Assembly (NCBI GenBank): GCA_937914775.1
Contig: CALDNB010000063.1
Span: 1 to 7,807 of the forward strand
Length of the DNA: 7,807 bases
Source of the DNA: an uncultured Clostridia bacterium
GTDB taxonomy: Bacteria; Bacillota; Clostridia; Monoglobales; Firm-18
Direction of reading: 5' to 3'
Part shown: positions 5,159 to 7,807 of the stretch, one piece after another
How positions within the stretch are numbered: position 1 is the stretch's first letter
How the letters are laid out: each line of letters opens with the position of its first letter
The notes under the pieces: generated by a model
Database searches by the model: none
What the model was told of the DNA's origin: nothing
What the model saw: the letters and a program-made list of their open reading frames with translations, nothing else
Position numbers and translations under genes: made by a program

Positions 5159-7195
5159 ATGTCAGTAGGATTAGTTGATGAATACAACCAGAGTCTGCGT
5201 GTTAAATCTGTTAACTGCACGGTTGAAGTTACAGAGGACTTTGGTGTTTTCACATTAAAACAACAATTTTTAAATGACACCGACGGAGTTGCAGACGCAA
5301 GTTACATATTTCCCATAGCAGACTGCGAAATAATAGTTGATTTCAAAGTATATATAGGCAAAGAGGCAATTATTTCACATCTTACAAAAAAGCGTGACTC
5401 CGACACATTCGAGCAGTATTCCTTTGCAAACGCCAACGATTTTTCAAGTTTCAAAGTGCATATAGGGAAACTGGCTCCGGGAAGAATAATAGAAACGGAA
5501 CTTAAATACATTAAGCATACGGAAAACAAAGACGGATATTGTAAAGTAACAATACCCACCGTTGTTGTGCCTAATTTCGGTATGGAAAGTTCCCAGTATT
5601 CCTTCGGTGACTTTTCAAATCCTCCTGATTATTCTACCGCACTTGATTTTACATATTACGGAAGTAACATTGCAAAAGCATATTCCAATACACACAATTT
5701 AAAATTTAACGTTACAGACAGTACCGTTACTGCAACATTAAAAGACAATACTTCCTCTAACTATGCAGTTGAAATTATTATAGAAAAATCAAACAGTAAC
5801 GTACCTGCAATATACAGATACAACAACCTTATTTACTGCACAGTCAAACCCGAAATAGACCTGTATGTAAGGCACGGCAAAAGATACCTGTTTATGTTGA
5901 ACACAGGGGAAAAACACAAGGCAGAAATTAAAACCGCGGTTATTGCCTGTCTTAAAGCGATGGGCAAAAATGACACATTTAACCTTATGATGTTAAACAG
6001 ACAAAACTCTGTTTTTTCTGAGGGCTATGTTCACCCAACCGACGAGCAGATTTATGCCGTATCCAACTGGTTTGACTCTTACGAATTAGGTGATACCGTA
6101 GAACTGTTTTCCGACCTTATATCATCTTATAAGCATAACGGAAATACAGTTGCTATGCTTATAACGGACGAAAAAACGTCGCAGAATCAGGATATTTTAA
6201 GATATATTGAAAATCACAAAAGCAATACTTATTATACTCTGGAAATTGATAACAAAGACGATATGGGCTTTTTAAAGGCACTTGCTGAAAACACAGGTGG
6301 CAAATACAGATTTATCTCACCGAAAAACAAAGTTGCAAAAGAAATAATCGGTGCTTTTAATATAGTTTCCGCACCCTGCATTACAGAAGCAACCGTCACC
6401 TTTGACAACGCAGTTAACAGCGTAGCAACAACAGGTATCAAAAAAATACACTATGGGGATACAATTACCGCCATTGCGGAAATATATGATGCCATGCCTG
6501 AAACGATGTATATTGACGGAAGATTTGCAGGAGGTAAAATCAGTTATAAAATCGACCTTACAAAATACAATAAAGGCGGAAGTTCATTAAGATACCTGTT
6601 TGCAAAAAACACTATAGACAACCTTAACCACAAACTTGCAAACTGTTCTATGACGGAAACCAGAGAAATAACTAACAAAATTATAGAGATATCCAAAAAA
6701 TACAGTATTTATAACAACTATATGGATATGCTTCTTATGAATTCCAACGGCAAATACTACGACTGCGTGTCTATAATAAGACCTAAAGCATTGCCTTATG
6801 ACTGGTACCTGTCAACTTTGGAATCATATAATCTTCGTAATAATCCAAACGATATTGACACACAGTATATAAAACTTATAAAGCGTCAGCGCTGCGACGG
6901 AAGTTTCCACCCGTCACATACACCTGAAAATTCACGTACTAAGGAAAGCATTGCAATATATACTGCCCGTGTTGTTACGGAAATAATGACAAATTATCCA
7001 AATCCGTCACTGTTTATATGGAACTTACGTAAAGCCGTGGAGTTTTTAATGGATTATATTGAAAACAGCGACAGCGCAACAGTGCCACAAAAAATTACCG
7101 ATGCTCTTCTTGACTGGCACAAAACACTTAAAAGTACTGATGAAATTAGCCAAAAAGTAGAGGCTATTGCCTATATGTATGGTAATAATAAATAA
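5159..7195 (+). CDS. VIT/vWA-like domain protein lacking the MIDAS DxSxS motif
   Basis: 678 residues, no signal peptide and no membrane helix, so probably cytoplasmic. Residues about 10-140 are a VIT (vault/inter-alpha-trypsin) domain: strand-rich, with YIFPIADCEIIVDFKV and the HIGKLAPGR segment typical of the family. Residues about 240-390 align by pattern with a von Willebrand A domain, including GDT (311-313), ITDEK (335-339) and ENTGGKYRFI. Where the metal site DxSxS should be, the sequence reads LNTGE (247-251), so divalent-metal adhesion chemistry is probably lost, although Thr313 and Asp337 remain. Residues 500-540 resemble the conserved segment after the vWA domain (KYSIYNNYMDMLLM). 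The C-terminal 100 residues are helical, with the RQRCDGSF motif seen at the end of vault-type VIT proteins. AAGGTGAT lies 8 bases before the chosen ATG. It is downstream of, and co-transcribed with, the secreted stalk protein. Architecture is fairly sure; function is unknown. Confidence 0.82.
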   Translation: MSVGLVDEYNQSLRVKSVNCTVEVTEDFGVFTLKQQFLNDTDGVADASYIFPIADCEIIVDFKVYIGKEAIISHLTKKRDSDTFEQYSFANANDFSSFKVHIGKLAPGRIIETELKYIKHTENKDGYCKVTIPTVVVPNFGMESSQYSFGDFSNPPDYSTALDFTYYGSNIAKAYSNTHNLKFNVTDSTVTATLKDNTSSNYAVEIIIEKSNSNVPAIYRYNNLIYCTVKPEIDLYVRHGKRYLFMLNTGEKHKAEIKTAVIACLKAMGKNDTFNLMMLNRQNSVFSEGYVHPTDEQIYAVSNWFDSYELGDTVELFSDLISSYKHNGNTVAMLITDEKTSQNQDILRYIENHKSNTYYTLEIDNKDDMGFLKALAENTGGKYRFISPKNKVAKEIIGAFNIVSAPCITEATVTFDNAVNSVATTGIKKIHYGDTITAIAEIYDAMPETMYIDGRFAGGKISYKIDLTKYNKGGSSLRYLFAKNTIDNLNHKLANCSMTETREITNKIIEISKKYSIYNNYMDMLLMNSNGKYYDCVSIIRPKALPYDWYLSTLESYNLRNNPNDIDTQYIKLIKRQRCDGSFHPSHTPENSRTKESIAIYTARVVTEIMTNYPNPSLFIWNLRKAVEFLMDYIENSDSATVPQKITDALLDWHKTLKSTDEISQKVEAIAYMYGNNK

Positions 7196-7286
7196 ATTTT
7201 AAAAAAACACTTGTAAATTTTGTAAATATGGTATAAAATATATGATAGTTAAAAAAATATCAATTTATTTTTAGGAGGAAAACACA
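7196..7286 (+). promoter_or_regulatory. Promoter and leader of the GAPDH gene
   Basis: A very AT-rich stretch. TTGTAA (7211-7216) and TAAAAT (7234-7239) are 17 bases apart; the same region reads TGGTATAAA (7229-7237), an extended -10 with a one-base mismatch, so the exact -10 register is unsure. TTGTAAAT occurs twice (7211-7218 and 7220-7227). The predicted leader is about 40 bases and ends in a perfect AGGAGG (7273-7278), 8 bases before the ATG, as expected for a highly expressed gene. I see no hairpin terminator for the preceding operon here, so some read-through into the GAPDH gene is possible. Confidence 0.65.
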
Positions 7287-7807
7287 ATGTCAGTAAATGT
7301 AGGTATTAACGGTTTTGGCCGTATCGGTCGTCTTGTTTTCAGAGCAGCGATTGAAAGAGGTAACGTTGAAATCAAAGCAATCAACGACCCATTTATCGAT
7401 CCTGATTACATGGTTTATATGCTATCTTATGATACAGTACACGGCAGATTTAACGGCACAGTTGAAGCAAAAGAAAACGCTATCGTTGTAAACGGTAAAG
7501 AAATCAAAGTTTATGCTGAAATGGATGCTAATAACATTCCTTGGGCAGAAGCAGGTGCTGAATACATCGTTGAATCAACAGGTGTATATACAACAATGGA
7601 TAAAGCAAAAGCACACTTCACAGGCGGTGCAAAGAAAGTTGTTATTTCTGCTCCTTCAAAAGATGCTCCAATGTTTGTTATGGGTGTTAATAATGACAAG
7701 TACACTCCCGATATGACCTTCGTCTCCAATGCTTCCTGCACCACTAATTGCCTGTCTCCCATTGCCAAGGTTCTGAACGATAACTGGGGTATCAAGGAAG
7801 GCCTGAT
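7287..7807 (+). CDS. gap: Glyceraldehyde-3-phosphate dehydrogenase, 3'-partial
   Basis: Glycolytic enzyme that oxidises and phosphorylates glyceraldehyde-3-phosphate with NAD+ in the cytosol. 173 codons are present of the usual ~335. The NAD-binding Rossmann motif GINGFGRIGR (residues 6-15) opens the protein; NDP around residue 33 fits NAD rather than NADP use; STGVYTT and SAPSKDAPMF follow; the catalytic Cys is residue 151 in ASCTTNC (codon 7737-7739). The phrases NDPFID, YMVYM, ESTGVYTTM and DAPMFVMGVN are closer to the eukaryote-like GAPDH type than to E. coli GapA, a pattern I recall from gut Clostridia. AGGAGG sits 8 bases before the ATG. The gene has its own promoter, so it is probably not functionally tied to the VIT operon. 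Codon usage changes abruptly near 7695-7705, so the last ~107 bases may come from a different genome although the frame is intact. Confidence 0.95.
   Translation, partial: MSVNVGINGFGRIGRLVFRAAIERGNVEIKAINDPFIDPDYMVYMLSYDTVHGRFNGTVEAKENAIVVNGKEIKVYAEMDANNIPWAEAGAEYIVESTGVYTTMDKAKAHFTGGAKKVVISAPSKDAPMFVMGVNNDKYTPDMTFVSNASCTTNCLSPIAKVLNDNWGIKEGL

Noticed and set aside
7511..7795. Minus-strand open frame opposite the GAPDH gene, plus a short plus-strand frame at 7513-7716
   Set aside because: Both overlap an unmistakable GAPDH reading frame and have low-complexity, family-free translations.
1..7807. Mobile element, CRISPR array, tRNA or rRNA
   Set aside because: I saw no transposase or integrase, no regularly spaced repeat array, no terminal inverted repeats and no RNA-gene signature on either strand.

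Overview
The window looks like a Gram-positive, low-GC Clostridia-type (Firmicutes) genome or metagenome contig. The central block is AT-rich, with strong AGGAGG-type ribosome binding sites and TTGAAA/TATAAT promoters. The protein types also fit: a TM287/288-like heterodimeric ABC exporter, a secreted 'stalk' (copper amine oxidase N-terminal-like) domain protein, and a GAPDH of the kind I associate with gut Clostridia. This assignment rests on composition and family resemblance only; I could not run any search.

Layout. (1) Positions 3-3369, + strand: two overlapping ABC exporter genes. The first is cut by the left edge. They form a heterodimer with one degenerate and one canonical ATP site, and end at a near-perfect hairpin terminator (3370-3398). 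(2) Positions 3397-4512, - strand: a two-gene unit made of an XRE-type DNA-binding regulator followed by a small, sensorless, cytosolic histidine kinase. Its stop codon lies inside the same terminator, which can serve both directions. (3) Positions 4513-4658: a divergent control region with an extended -10 promoter for the + strand and a pair of ~19-bp direct repeats 20 bp apart abutting the -35 box. (4) Positions 4659-7195, + strand: an operon of a small secreted stalk-domain protein and a 678-residue VIT/vWA-like protein whose metal-binding (MIDAS) DxSxS motif is missing. (5) Positions 7196-7286: promoter and leader. (6) Positions 7287 to the right edge: the first 173 codons of glyceraldehyde-3-phosphate dehydrogenase.

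The most testable biological idea is that the XRE regulator and its companion kinase control the divergent stalk/VIT-vWA operon through the repeats between them. The vWA-like protein without a MIDAS, paired with a secreted stalk protein, has no function I can name.

A caution on the edges. The first ~380 bases and the last ~107 bases use a clearly different codon set (CTG, ATC, CCC, AAG; higher GC) from everything between them. Each switch falls inside a highly conserved gene while the reading frame stays open. A chimeric assembly at both contig ends is the simplest explanation, with recombination as the alternative. Sequence outside roughly 400-7695 should not be assumed to come from the same organism.
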